The notes under the pieces are model-generated. The model was not told the origin of the DNA, did not search any database, and saw only the letters and a list, made by a program, of their open reading frames with translations. Positions 58,005 through 64,000 of a DNA stretch of 64,000 bases are shown here, one piece after another; position 1 is the stretch's first letter, and every line of letters starts with the position of its first letter. The DNA comes from Brotaphodocola faecis (GTDB lineage: Bacteria > Bacillota > Clostridia > Lachnospirales > Lachnospiraceae): positions 162,623-226,622 of the forward strand of contig NZ_JBBMFJ010000002.1 in assembly GCF_040096075.1 (NCBI RefSeq), given 5' to 3'. The translations under genes were made by a program, and so were the position numbers.

Positions 58005-58753
58005 TTCGCGTCCCTCCTTAACATCTGGATCAGGTCTTCCTTTAAGGAAAGGATCTCCGGCCGCGCCAGTTCTTCCCTGGTGCGCGGATAACCGGCTGGA
58101 ACCTCAATGGAGCGCAGGTGGGTCATCGGTGTCGATTCTACCACCAGAATGCGTCCGGACAGAAACAGCGCCTCCTCCACATCATGGGTGATGAAAAGCA
58201 CGGTTTTCTGGTCCCGCTCCCACTGTTCCAGCAGCCATTCCCGCATGGAAAGCCTGGTTAAGTAATCCAGAGCGGAAAACGGCTCATCCAGCAATAACAG
58301 ATCAGATCCGGTCAACACGGTGCGCGCAAACGCTGCCCGCTGGCGCATACCACCGGAAAGCTCTCTCGGACTCTTCTGTCCCCAGTCAGAAAGGCCAACG
58401 GAGGCCAAAGCCTCATCCGCCCGTTTCTGCATCTCCGCTTTGGTATATCCACCCTGAATTTCCATGGGCAGCATCACGTTTTCCCTTACCGTGCGCCACG
58501 GAAATAAAAGGTCGTGCTGAGGCATATAGCCACAGTAATTTTTCTGAGTTTCAATTGGCTGTCCATTCACAAGCACCCGCCCGGCATCCGGGGTAAGGAG
58601 CTTGTTCACCAGCCGGAAAATGGTGCTCTTTCCGCAACCGGACGGACCGATCACGCAGACAAACTCGCCGTCCTGAATCTGAAAGGACAGCTTGTCCATG
58701 ATCGCGTAATCATCCACCTCATACTGGAAACACACGTTGTCAAATTCCAGCAT
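58001..58753 (-). CDS. thiZ: ABC transporter ATPase, thiamine-precursor type (ThiZ)
   Basis: 250 residues. Walker A GPSGCGKSTIF (about 38-48), Q-loop in YMPQHDLLFPW (about 77), signature ELSGGMRQRAAFAR (about 130) and Walker B LLLLDEPFSALDYLTR (about 153), then the H-loop FITHDVEEA. All are intact. It energises the ThiX permease. It lies 1 nt after the tenA stop and overlaps thiX by 4 nt. Confidence 0.9.
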   Translation of the reverse strand: MLEFDNVCFQYEVDDYAIMDKLSFQIQDGEFVCVIGPSGCGKSTIFRLVNKLLTPDAGRVLVNGQPIETQKNYCGYMPQHDLLFPWRTVRENVMLPMEIQGGYTKAEMQKRADEALASVGLSDWGQKSPRELSGGMRQRAAFARTVLTGSDLLLLDEPFSALDYLTRLSMREWLLEQWERDQKTVLFITHDVEEALFLSGRILVVESTPMTHLRSIEVPAGYPRTREELARPEILSLKEDLIQMLRRDAK

Positions 58754-58754
58754 G

Positions 58755-59417
58755 CTACCGCCTCATTTCCCAGGCCATATCCCAGAAGGACATCTCATAA
58801 CGGGAGCAGGCCGTAAAAATATCAATCAGGCGGTCCATCTGTGCCGGTGTGTAATCGGCAGCAAGACGGTTCATCAGTCCGGTCAGGCGTTCATTTTCTT
58901 TGTGGTATTCTTCACTGGCATATCCGGATACCCACTCACCGTAAAACGGATGTTTGTCTGCCTGAGGATTCTTTTTCAGAATTTCTTTTGCGATGGCCTC
59001 ATAACTTAAGGCGCAGGAAAGAATAGCCGCCATGACCTCTGCCTCTCCGCCCTCGTAAGCGGCACGCAGCATGTAGGAGGTGTAGGAACGGTTATCCAGA
59101 GATACCGGCGTATTCTCCGCCTCCTCCCGGCTGATGCCAAGACGCTTCATGTACGCCCGGTGAATGTCCATCTCCCCATCCAGAATGGTGTGGGTGGAAG
59201 CCGCGAACAGCTTCATAACGGAAAGATCCTTTGCCTTGGCCACGCCAACGGCAAACACCCGGGTATAATCAATCAGATACAGATAATCCTGTATCATATA
59301 ATAACGGAATTTCTCCTGATCCAGACTGCCGTCACCAATTCCCATAACAAACGGATGGGTGTGATAGCCTGCCCAGATTTCCTGTACGGAGTCTAAAAGT
59401 TTTTCTGTAACGGTCAT
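58755..59417 (-). CDS. tenA: Aminopyrimidine aminohydrolase / thiaminase II (TenA)
   Basis: 220 residues, all-helical TenA fold. Conserved parts: EIWAGYHTHPFVMGIGDGSLDQEKFRYYMIQDY (only its ends FV and QDY noted as key), the catalytic Cys in ILSCALSYEAIA (about 133), and YASEEYHKENERL. It hydrolyses the aminomethyl pyrimidine from degraded thiamine to HMP. The start at 59417 is in an ATGA overlap with thiD and has AAAGGAGG upstream. Its product is then phosphorylated by ThiD, giving a complete import-and-salvage unit with thiZXY. Confidence 0.92.
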   Translation of the reverse strand: MTVTEKLLDSVQEIWAGYHTHPFVMGIGDGSLDQEKFRYYMIQDYLYLIDYTRVFAVGVAKAKDLSVMKLFAASTHTILDGEMDIHRAYMKRLGISREEAENTPVSLDNRSYTSYMLRAAYEGGEAEVMAAILSCALSYEAIAKEILKKNPQADKHPFYGEWVSGYASEEYHKENERLTGLMNRLAADYTPAQMDRLIDIFTACSRYEMSFWDMAWEMRR

Positions 59418-60229
59418 GCTTCCTCCTTTGCGAATCCTTTGCCGCAAAACTCGAAGGCATGATTCATCGGACCGGAACCGGCACCTAAATCCAGCATAGC
59501 TGCCAGTGCTCCGGAAATATATGCTTTTGCCTGCTCCACTGCGGTATCCAGATCATAGCCTTTTGCCAGGTTGGAGGCAATGGCGCTGGATAAGGTGCAG
59601 CCGGTACCGTGGGTATTCGGATTGTCGATGCGCTTTCCGTTGAACCAGCGGTATCCGCCGTCCCGGTATAACAGGTCGTTGGCATCGTTTAACTGATGTC
59701 CGCCCTTTAACAGGACTGCGCAGTGGTACGTCTCACTGATCTTCTTTGCTGCTTCCACCATTTCTTCCGCGGTAGTGATGTCCATATCGGAAAGGACCTT
59801 CGCCTCCGGGATATTCGGCGTCAGAACCGTGGCAAGCGGAAACAGGCATTCTTTTAAGGTTCCGATGGCATCATCGCTGATAAGCTTTGCTCCGCTGGTT
59901 GCCACCATCACCGGATCTACTACAATGTTTTCTGCCTTGTACTCTTTCAGCTTTTCCGCGATGGCCTGAATCAGGCCCGCAGAGGAAACCATGCCGATTT
60001 TCACCGCATCCGGACGGATATCTGTAAAGACACTGTCAATCTGCTGCTTCAGAAACTCCGGTGATACTTCAAAAATTCCCTGGACTCCTGTGGTATTCTG
60101 AGCAGTCAGCGCTGTGATCGCGCTCATGGCATAGACGCCATTGGCGGTCATGGTCTTTAAGTCAGCCTGGATTCCGGCGCCTCCGCTGGAATCACTTCCA
60201 GCGATCGTTAATGCTGTTTTCATCTTCAT
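59414..60229 (-). CDS. thiD: Hydroxymethylpyrimidine/phosphomethylpyrimidine kinase (ThiD)
   Basis: Phosphorylates HMP and HMP-P to HMP-PP for thiamine synthesis. 271 residues of the ribokinase-like fold: TIAGSDSSGGAGIQADLKT (about 7-25), VVDPVMVATSGAKLI (about 105), TPNIPEAKVL (about 145) and the anion hole NTHGTGCTLSSAIAS (about 205) with its catalytic Cys. The start at 60229 is preferred for its GAGGAG site. It is the first gene of the operon, behind a TPP riboswitch and terminator. Confidence 0.94.
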   Translation of the reverse strand: MKMKTALTIAGSDSSGGAGIQADLKTMTANGVYAMSAITALTAQNTTGVQGIFEVSPEFLKQQIDSVFTDIRPDAVKIGMVSSAGLIQAIAEKLKEYKAENIVVDPVMVATSGAKLISDDAIGTLKECLFPLATVLTPNIPEAKVLSDMDITTAEEMVEAAKKISETYHCAVLLKGGHQLNDANDLLYRDGGYRWFNGKRIDNPNTHGTGCTLSSAIASNLAKGYDLDTAVEQAKAYISGALAAMLDLGAGSGPMNHAFEFCGKGFAKEEA

Positions 60230-60312
60230 AATGAAACTCCTCTCATGCATCCATATTTTTTAGGCGGCTCAAGGTGGTGCCCCCAATGCACCGCCGCAAA
60301 AAGAATAGTGTA

Positions 60313-60352
60313 AAAAGAAAAAAAGCGGAACCGCGCAGGTGCACAGCTCCAC
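60313..60352 (-). terminator. Riboswitch-controlled terminator upstream of thiD
   Basis: On the minus strand a stem with arms within 60325-60352 (GTGGAGCTGTGC pairing with GCGCGGTTCCGC, G-U included, loop ACCT) is followed by seven T (60324-60318). It lies between the TPP aptamer and thiD, as expected for transcriptional attenuation. Confidence 0.85.
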
Positions 60353-60375
60353 TTTCTGTTTCTATCCAGTCACAG

Positions 60376-60472
60376 TCACTTCCTACGTTGGCATGATCCA
60401 AATCAGGTATACGGGTCCCGGCGGTTTTCAGCCAGCTCTCAGCCTGTTTCCACAGGCTCCCCGGTACTTACG
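60376..60472 (-). ncRNA. TPP riboswitch (THI element)
   Basis: The minus strand carries the thi-box parts in order: GGGGAGCCTG (about 60463-60454), CAGGCTGAGAGC (about 60446-60435), GACCC (60417-60413), TACCTGATTTGGATCATGCC (about 60408-60389) and AACGTAGGAAGT (about 60388-60377). The CTGAGA and ACCTGAT...GGA segments are the invariant TPP-binding core. With the downstream terminator it should switch the thiD-tenA-thiZXY operon off when TPP is plentiful. Confidence 0.95.
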
Positions 60473-60516
60473 GTTCTCTATTCTCTTTACGGGTATCACT
60501 ATACCTCTCCAGGTTA

Positions 60517-61491
60517 CTATTTGTCAAGCGGCAAATCTTTGAGTGTATCAGTATACTGCGGATAGCCTTTCTGGACCAGCTTCTTGTAGGCATCGAATGC
60601 CTCCTCCAGAGTTCCATATTTTTGGTCCTCGGAAAGATAGTTTTTATATTTGTTTAATGGAATATGATCTGCAATTGTTACATATTGTTTTCCCTTGTTT
60701 TCCCGGTCCGCTGTTGTCGACTTAGACAGATAGAATCTTCCATCCGCAGTGCTGATAATGATCGGAACTTCCTTTCCGGCACCGACATTCTTGCTGTTTA
60801 CATCCACAGATGTCCAGAATAAATAACGGTTATTCTTGCCGCTGTTTGGCCCGTCATCTGCTACGCTTCCAAGATAAGCCCAGGTCCCTTTCTCCAGCAA
60901 ATTGTTTGAAACCTTATTTTTTTCCATATAGTCCATAACTTGCGAACGCATAACAGAATTAGGACATCCGGAATCAATTTCAAGATTGACACCCTTGTTA
61001 TAGTTATTCACAACATAAGCCAATACGCCGCTATTATTAAACGGATCTTGCAGGCCGGCCAGCTTCTTTCCACCGCCGCTTACAGAGCCAGAGCCGTCCA
61101 ACCACTTTAAGATTGGGCCATGCTGGGAATCGTAATACACCTCACAGCTTCCTCCCGCAACCGGCCCGCCTCCCAGCCAGTTATTGGTATCGTCTTTGGT
61201 AATTCCGCCTATCGAAATCTTACCGGGAGTCTGCCAGCCATCCTTCTTCTGCTTTAATGTTACATTGTTTCTCTCGTCTAAATCTCCAGAATTCACCGCC
61301 GTCAGTACTTCCGCATAGGCGCTTCTCACATTTGCCAGGTCTGTCGCTTCCCGGCTTTTTTCCAGCTGCGATGTGAAAACCGGAATGGAGATGGCTGTCA
61401 GAATTCCAATTATGGCAACAACAACCAGCAACTCTGCCAGTGTAAATCCCCGTTCTTTCTCCTGTGACACACACTCTTTTGTATATTCCAT
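60517..61491 (-). CDS. Type IV prepilin-like protein (pseudopilin), orphan
   Basis: 324 residues. The class III signal KERGFTLAELLVVVAIIGIL has the G/F cleavage site, Glu at +5 and a long hydrophobic helix (about 15-38), then SIPVFTSQLEKSREATDLANVRSAYAEVL, typical of major prepilins (key: LEKSREATDLANVRSAY). The remaining about 250 residues form a Gly/Ser/Asn-rich globular domain of unknown fold. No assembly ATPase, platform protein or prepilin peptidase gene is in the window. The ATG at 61491 has GGAGG 7 nt away. It is divergent from the DUF362 gene. Confidence 0.85.
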   Translation of the reverse strand: MEYTKECVSQEKERGFTLAELLVVVAIIGILTAISIPVFTSQLEKSREATDLANVRSAYAEVLTAVNSGDLDERNNVTLKQKKDGWQTPGKISIGGITKDDTNNWLGGGPVAGGSCEVYYDSQHGPILKWLDGSGSVSGGGKKLAGLQDPFNNSGVLAYVVNNYNKGVNLEIDSGCPNSVMRSQVMDYMEKNKVSNNLLEKGTWAYLGSVADDGPNSGKNNRYLFWTSVDVNSKNVGAGKEVPIIISTADGRFYLSKSTTADRENKGKQYVTIADHIPLNKYKNYLSEDQKYGTLEEAFDAYKKLVQKGYPQYTDTLKDLPLDK

Positions 61492-61597
61492 ACGTCTTCC
61501 TCCATATTTAATCATTTTAACACGTTCTCATATTCGTGTATACATGATTTTTCAATAAAATCATTCAAAACCTTATTGAATAACGGCTGCCTTTTCT

Positions 61598-61627
61598 CTT
61601 TTCAAAAGCAGAGAAACGCGCTATAAT
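61598..61627 (+). promoter_or_regulatory. Promoter of the DUF362 gene
   Basis: A perfect TATAAT at 61622-61627, with a partial -35 match TTTTCA (61599-61604) 17 bp upstream. It lies 48 nt before the DUF362 start. Confidence 0.5.
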
Positions 61628-61674
61628 ATGCACGAACGAAATGAGAAAGAAATTCACAAAAGCGAGGAATATTT

Positions 61675-62778
61675 ATGGAAAAGAATGATATTATCCTGAT
61701 CCACGGCACCAACTACAAGGTCATGGCCAAGAAGGTCATGGAAGCCGCAAAGGTAGCCGAGGATATCGGGGATAAGAAAAAGAAGATTGCCTTAAAGCCG
61801 AACCTGGTTACCGCAAAGGCTCCGTCCAGCGGCGCTACTACCCACAGTGAGCTTCTGGCTGGTGTCATCGAATACCTGCAGGAGCATGGCTTTGAGAATA
61901 TTACCATCATGGAGGGCTCCTGGGTCGGTGACCGCACCGGTGAAGCCTTCCGCGCAGCCGGTTACGATATGGTCTGCAGCCGCTACCACGTTCCGTTCGT
62001 GGACCTGCAGCGTGACACCTGGAAGGAATACGATGCCGCAGGTATGAAGATCAAACTCTGCGACCAGGCTGCTTCCGTGGATTACATGATCAACATGCCG
62101 GTCTTAAAGGGACACTGCCAGACCACCGTTACCTGCGCTTTAAAGAATAACAAAGGCGTCATCCCAAACCAGGAGAAACGTCACTTCCACACCATGGGCC
62201 TGCACAAGCCGATTGCCCACTTAAATACCATTGCCCGCAACGACTTTATCCTGGTGGACAACATCTGCGGCGATCTGGATTTCGAGGAGGGCGGCAACCC
62301 GGTTGTCATGAACCGTGTTCTGGGCTTTAAGGATCCGGTACTCTGTGACGCATTTGTATGCGACAGCATGGGCTACTCCATCCAGGATGTTCCGTATATT
62401 CCGTTAGCTGAGAAGCTTGGTGTGGGAAGCACCGATACCGCCCATGCCAACATGATCTACTTAAACCAGCCGGATCAGGCCGGTGTGAAGTTCCGCATGA
62501 CCCACCGCGTTCAGAAGCTGGCTGCCTACACGGAGCCGAAGGATGCCTGCAGTGCCTGCTACGGTTCCCTGATCTACGCACTGGACCGCTTAAACGATGC
62601 CGGTTACCTGCGCCGCGGTCTTCCGTCCGTTGCCATTGGACAAGGCTACCAGGACCAGCCGGAGGGCTGTGCCGAGATCGGCGTTGGCCGCTGCACAAAA
62701 TGCTGCAAGAAGAGCCTTACCGGATGCCCGCCAAAAGCTGCGGATATCGTGGAATTCTTAAAAGAAAACTGGGATTAA
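61675..62778 (+). CDS. DUF362-domain protein with C-terminal cysteine clusters
   Basis: 367 residues, cytoplasmic. The DUF362 domain runs over most of the length: ALKPNLVTAKAPSSGATTHS (about 41-60), NITIMEGSW, the INMPVLKGHCQTTVTCALKN segment (about 140) and LVDNICGDLDFEEGG. The C-terminus has DACSACYGSL (about 289) and GRCTKCCKKSLTGCPP (about 341), cysteine patterns that could bind an iron-sulfur cluster or zinc. The biochemical function of the family is not established. A single gene with its own promoter and terminator. Confidence 0.85.
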   Translation: MEKNDIILIHGTNYKVMAKKVMEAAKVAEDIGDKKKKIALKPNLVTAKAPSSGATTHSELLAGVIEYLQEHGFENITIMEGSWVGDRTGEAFRAAGYDMVCSRYHVPFVDLQRDTWKEYDAAGMKIKLCDQAASVDYMINMPVLKGHCQTTVTCALKNNKGVIPNQEKRHFHTMGLHKPIAHLNTIARNDFILVDNICGDLDFEEGGNPVVMNRVLGFKDPVLCDAFVCDSMGYSIQDVPYIPLAEKLGVGSTDTAHANMIYLNQPDQAGVKFRMTHRVQKLAAYTEPKDACSACYGSLIYALDRLNDAGYLRRGLPSVAIGQGYQDQPEGCAEIGVGRCTKCCKKSLTGCPPKAADIVEFLKENWD

Positions 62779-62787
62779 TCCTTACAT

Positions 62788-62826
62788 AAAAAATGAGAAC
62801 GCCATCAAACGCGTTCTCATTTTTTG
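62788..62826. terminator. Terminator after the DUF362 gene
   Basis: TGAGAACGC (62794-62802) and GCGTTCTCA (62811-62819) form a 9-bp stem extended by A/T pairs, ending in TTTTTT. It can serve both the DUF362 gene and the convergent VOC gene. Confidence 0.88.
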
Positions 62827-62906
62827 TTCTTTTAAAGGAAAAAGGTCCTGCAGAACCCTTTTCCCGTTCTCTTCTTTTGTGTCCTCCAAAATACTGGTAT
62901 CAGTCA

Positions 62907-63302
62907 CTATGCCTCTACATAAAACGGTGCTTTCTTCACAGTAATATGAATGCGGAAACCGTTGATTTCTTCTTTTAAGAAGATCAGGCGGATGGTCTTT
63001 CCGTCTTCATCGTAGCGGGCGGTATCGTAATCTACCGGATATCCCTTTTCCTCCAGATATGCGATAGCAGCCGACATGTCATTTACAAAGAATCCAAGAT
63101 GGCCCATGGTTCCTTTCCCCATTTTCTTTAACAATTCCATCTTGTTATCTACTGTAAAATAACCAGCCGGAATTTCCCGGTAATCATGATACCCCATCAC
63201 ATTTGTAAAGAAATCCTTCATGCGCACACCCTCTTCCGGTGTCTGCGCGTTGATTCCTACATGTGCAAATTCAAATTTTACATTTCCGTCTCCTAAAAAC
63301 AT
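62907..63302 (-). CDS. VOC-superfamily (glyoxalase-like) protein
   Basis: 131 residues, one vicinal-oxygen-chelate domain made of two beta-alpha-beta-beta-beta units: FEFAHVGINAQTPEEGVRMK and MGHLGFFVNDMSAAIAYLEE, with RLIFLKEEINGFRIHIT at the end. Histidines at HVGIN, HLGFF and the Glu in LEEKGYP-like positions could bind a metal. Substrate unknown. The start at 63302 has AAGGAGAGG upstream. Monocistronic. Confidence 0.8.
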   Translation of the reverse strand: MFLGDGNVKFEFAHVGINAQTPEEGVRMKDFFTNVMGYHDYREIPAGYFTVDNKMELLKKMGKGTMGHLGFFVNDMSAAIAYLEEKGYPVDYDTARYDEDGKTIRLIFLKEEINGFRIHITVKKAPFYVEA

Positions 63303-63458
63303 GGTCCCTCTCCTTTTCACCCTGCTGTATGGCAGCATTGTATTTTGATGGTTCTATTTTACATAGTATTGTGAAAGAAGTCACATACATATTTTGCATG
63401 AGAGGTATATGAAAATCGCAATATGGTTTTCGAGTCCTAAAAAAATTTCAAATTGTTG

Positions 63459-63487
63459 TTGACAATTAACACAATTTATACTATACT
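63459..63487 (+). promoter_or_regulatory. Promoter of the tRNA cluster
   Basis: Consensus TTGACA (63459-63464), 17-bp spacer and TATACT (63482-63487), 12 nt before tRNA-Pro. One of the best promoters in the window, as expected for tRNA genes. Confidence 0.9.
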
Positions 63488-63498
63488 ACTGAACGTAG

Positions 63499-63572
63499 CG
63501 AGGCGTGGCTCAGTTTGGTAGAGCGCTGCGTTCGGGACGCAGAGGTCGCAAGTTCGAATCTTGTCGCCTCGA
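63499..63572 (+). tRNA. tRNA-Pro (anticodon CGG)
   Basis: 74 nt. Acceptor CGAGGCG/CGCCTCG plus discriminator A, D-stem GCTC/GAGC, anticodon stem CTGCG/CGCAG with loop TTCGGGA (anticodon CGG, codon CCG), T-arm GCAAG-TTCGAAT-CTTGT. No CCA is encoded. First of three tRNAs. Confidence 0.95.
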
Positions 63573-63576
63573 CTCA

Positions 63577-63595
63577 CTTCAGGTTTTACCTGAAG
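63577..63595 (+). other. Short hairpin between tRNA-Pro and tRNA-Glu
   Basis: CTTCAGGT and ACCTGAAG form an 8-bp stem with a 3-nt loop, without a U-tract. Likely a spacer structure used in processing of the tRNA precursor. Confidence 0.55.
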
Positions 63596-63599
63596 GAAT

Positions 63600-63671
63600 G
63601 GCCTCATGGTCAAGCGGTTAAGACGACGCCCTCTCACGGCGTAAACTCGGGTTCGATTCCCGATGAGGTCA
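63600..63671 (+). tRNA. tRNA-Glu (anticodon CTC)
   Basis: 72 nt. Acceptor GGCCTCA/TGAGGTC (one G-U) plus discriminator A, anticodon stem ACGCC/GGCGT with loop CTCTCAC (anticodon CTC, codon GAG), T-loop TTCGATT. No CCA is encoded. Confidence 0.94.
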
Positions 63672-63672
63672 T

Positions 63673-63704
63673 ATGCTTTGGATATTATGTCCAAAGCATT
63701 TTTG
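63673..63704 (+). terminator. Hairpin with U-tract between tRNA-Glu and tRNA-Thr
   Basis: ATGCTTTGGA (63673-63682) and TCCAAAGCAT (63690-63699), a perfect 10-bp stem with a 7-nt loop, followed by TTTTTG. It looks like an intrinsic terminator, yet tRNA-Thr begins 8 nt later with no promoter between, so it must be leaky or act in processing. Confidence 0.8.
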
Positions 63705-63711
63705 TTAGGTC

Positions 63712-63784
63712 GCTTCTGTAGCGCAGTTGGTAGCGCAACGCATTCGTAATGCGTGGGTCGCCGGTTCGAGTCCGGCCAGGAGCT
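63712..63784 (+). tRNA. tRNA-Thr (anticodon CGT)
   Basis: 73 nt. Acceptor GCTTCTG/CAGGAGC plus discriminator T, D-stem GCGC/GCGC, anticodon stem ACGCA/TGCGT with loop TTCGTAA (anticodon CGT, codon ACG), T-arm CGCCGG-TTCGAGT-CCGGC. No CCA is encoded. Confidence 0.94.
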
Positions 63785-63796
63785 TATGATGAAGGG

Positions 63797-63827
63797 GCTG
63801 TCGCACTAACGTGCGGCAGCTCATTTT
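63797..63827 (+). terminator. Terminator of the tRNA cluster
   Basis: GCTGTCGCAC (63797-63806) and GTGCGGCAGC (63811-63820) form a 10-bp stem (one G-U) with a TAAC loop, followed by TCATTTTAT. Confidence 0.75.
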
Positions 63828-63842
63828 ATATATCCAACACAA

Positions 63843-64000
63843 AACGCCGAGCTTCGAAAAGCCCGGCGTTCGTGGTATAATTAGTTTATGCTATTAAACA
63901 AAATAATACAGAGGGATTATACCTCATTTTCGCTGTATTATCAAATCAAACTTCCGCTGGATTTAGAGATTTCTATTCCATCTGATGATCCAGTTCGTCT
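63843..64000 (+). mobile_element. 5' end of an IS1182-like insertion sequence (cut by window edge)
   Basis: Begins near an imperfect inverted-repeat hairpin (AACGCCGAGC and GCCCGGCGTT, 63842-63870), about 20 nt after the tRNA terminator, and contains the start of a transposase gene. The hairpin could be the element's left end. The rest lies beyond the window. Confidence 0.6.
63888..64000 (+). CDS. Transposase N-terminus, IS1182-like (partial)
   Basis: The ATG at 63888 opens a frame to the window end, giving LLNKIIQRDYTSFSLYYQIK then LPLDLEISIPSDDPVR. The phrase LPLDLEI-IP-DDPVR matches the start of IS1182-family DDE transposases, which begin with a short dimerisation segment before the catalytic core. 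Incomplete: 37 codons visible. A ribosome site is not obvious. Confidence 0.65.
   Translation, partial: MLLNKIIQRDYTSFSLYYQIKLPLDLEISIPSDDPVR

Overview
The window looks like chromosomal DNA of a spore-forming gut clostridium, most likely family Lachnospiraceae (Bacillota). This is inferred, not proven. The reasons are roughly 50% GC, Gram-positive ribosome binding sites (AGGAGG) at most starts, an alpha/beta-type small acid-soluble spore protein gene, separate but overlapping ispH and S1-domain genes, a YesM/YesN-type two-component system beside an mgl-type sugar transporter, and a PadR-HAAS-PspC envelope operon. Most genes lie on the minus strand. No stretch over 300 bases lacks a gene or an identifiable element.

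Layout. 0-1.45 kb (+): citX-citG, the end of a citrate lyase cofactor cluster. 1.5-9.5 kb (-): an M19 dipeptidase and mgsA, then the protein quality-control block tig, clpP, clpX, lon, engB. 9.5-14 kb (-): a solute-binding lipoprotein followed 11 nt later by a membrane GGDEF-EAL protein, with no transporter beside them. 14.1 kb (+): a CYTH-domain protein. 14.6-24 kb (-): response regulator, sensor kinase, membrane-anchored binding protein, second MglB, then mglB-mglA-mglC, probably a sugar-sensing and uptake locus. 24-34 kb (-): an anaerobic cobalamin cluster (cbiD, cbiG, cbiJ-cbiE fusion, cbiT-cbiA fusion, cobU, cobS, a short CobU-like gene, cbiB, cobD). 34-36 kb (-): padR, a HAAS/DUF1700 protein, a 60-residue membrane protein, PspC, then a SASP gene. 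36-38.4 kb (-): two small unknown proteins, gltS and a nitroreductase. 38.6-44.7 kb (-): M28-like lipoprotein, BaiN/HI0933-like flavoprotein, cmk, ispH and S1 protein. 44.8-50.1 kb (-): lysC and purL. 50.2-53 kb (-): luxS, a GGDEF-EAL protein and a sigma-like fragment.

The region 53-56 kb is the accessory hot spot. A complete IS607-family element (serine recombinase TnpA plus RNA-guided nuclease TnpB) sits 11 nt upstream of the luxS start codon. Next to it is a broken chimera joining a histidine-kinase fragment to a transglutaminase-like membrane protein. 56-60.5 kb (-) is a TPP-riboswitch-controlled thiamine salvage operon (thiD, tenA, thiZ, thiX, thiY). 60.5-63.3 kb has a lone prepilin-like gene, a DUF362 protein and a VOC protein. 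The window ends with a three-tRNA cluster (Pro-CGG, Glu-CTC, Thr-CGT) from a consensus promoter, and the 5' end of an IS1182-like transposase.

I found no prophage, CRISPR array, toxin-antitoxin or clear defence island. The candidates for unusual biology are the IS607/TnpB insertion at luxS, the luxS/c-di-GMP/sigma-like gene set, the binding-protein/c-di-GMP pair, the re-partitioned cobalamin fusions with two unequal CobU proteins, the M28-like protein that has lost most of its metal site, and two small conserved-looking proteins near gltS.
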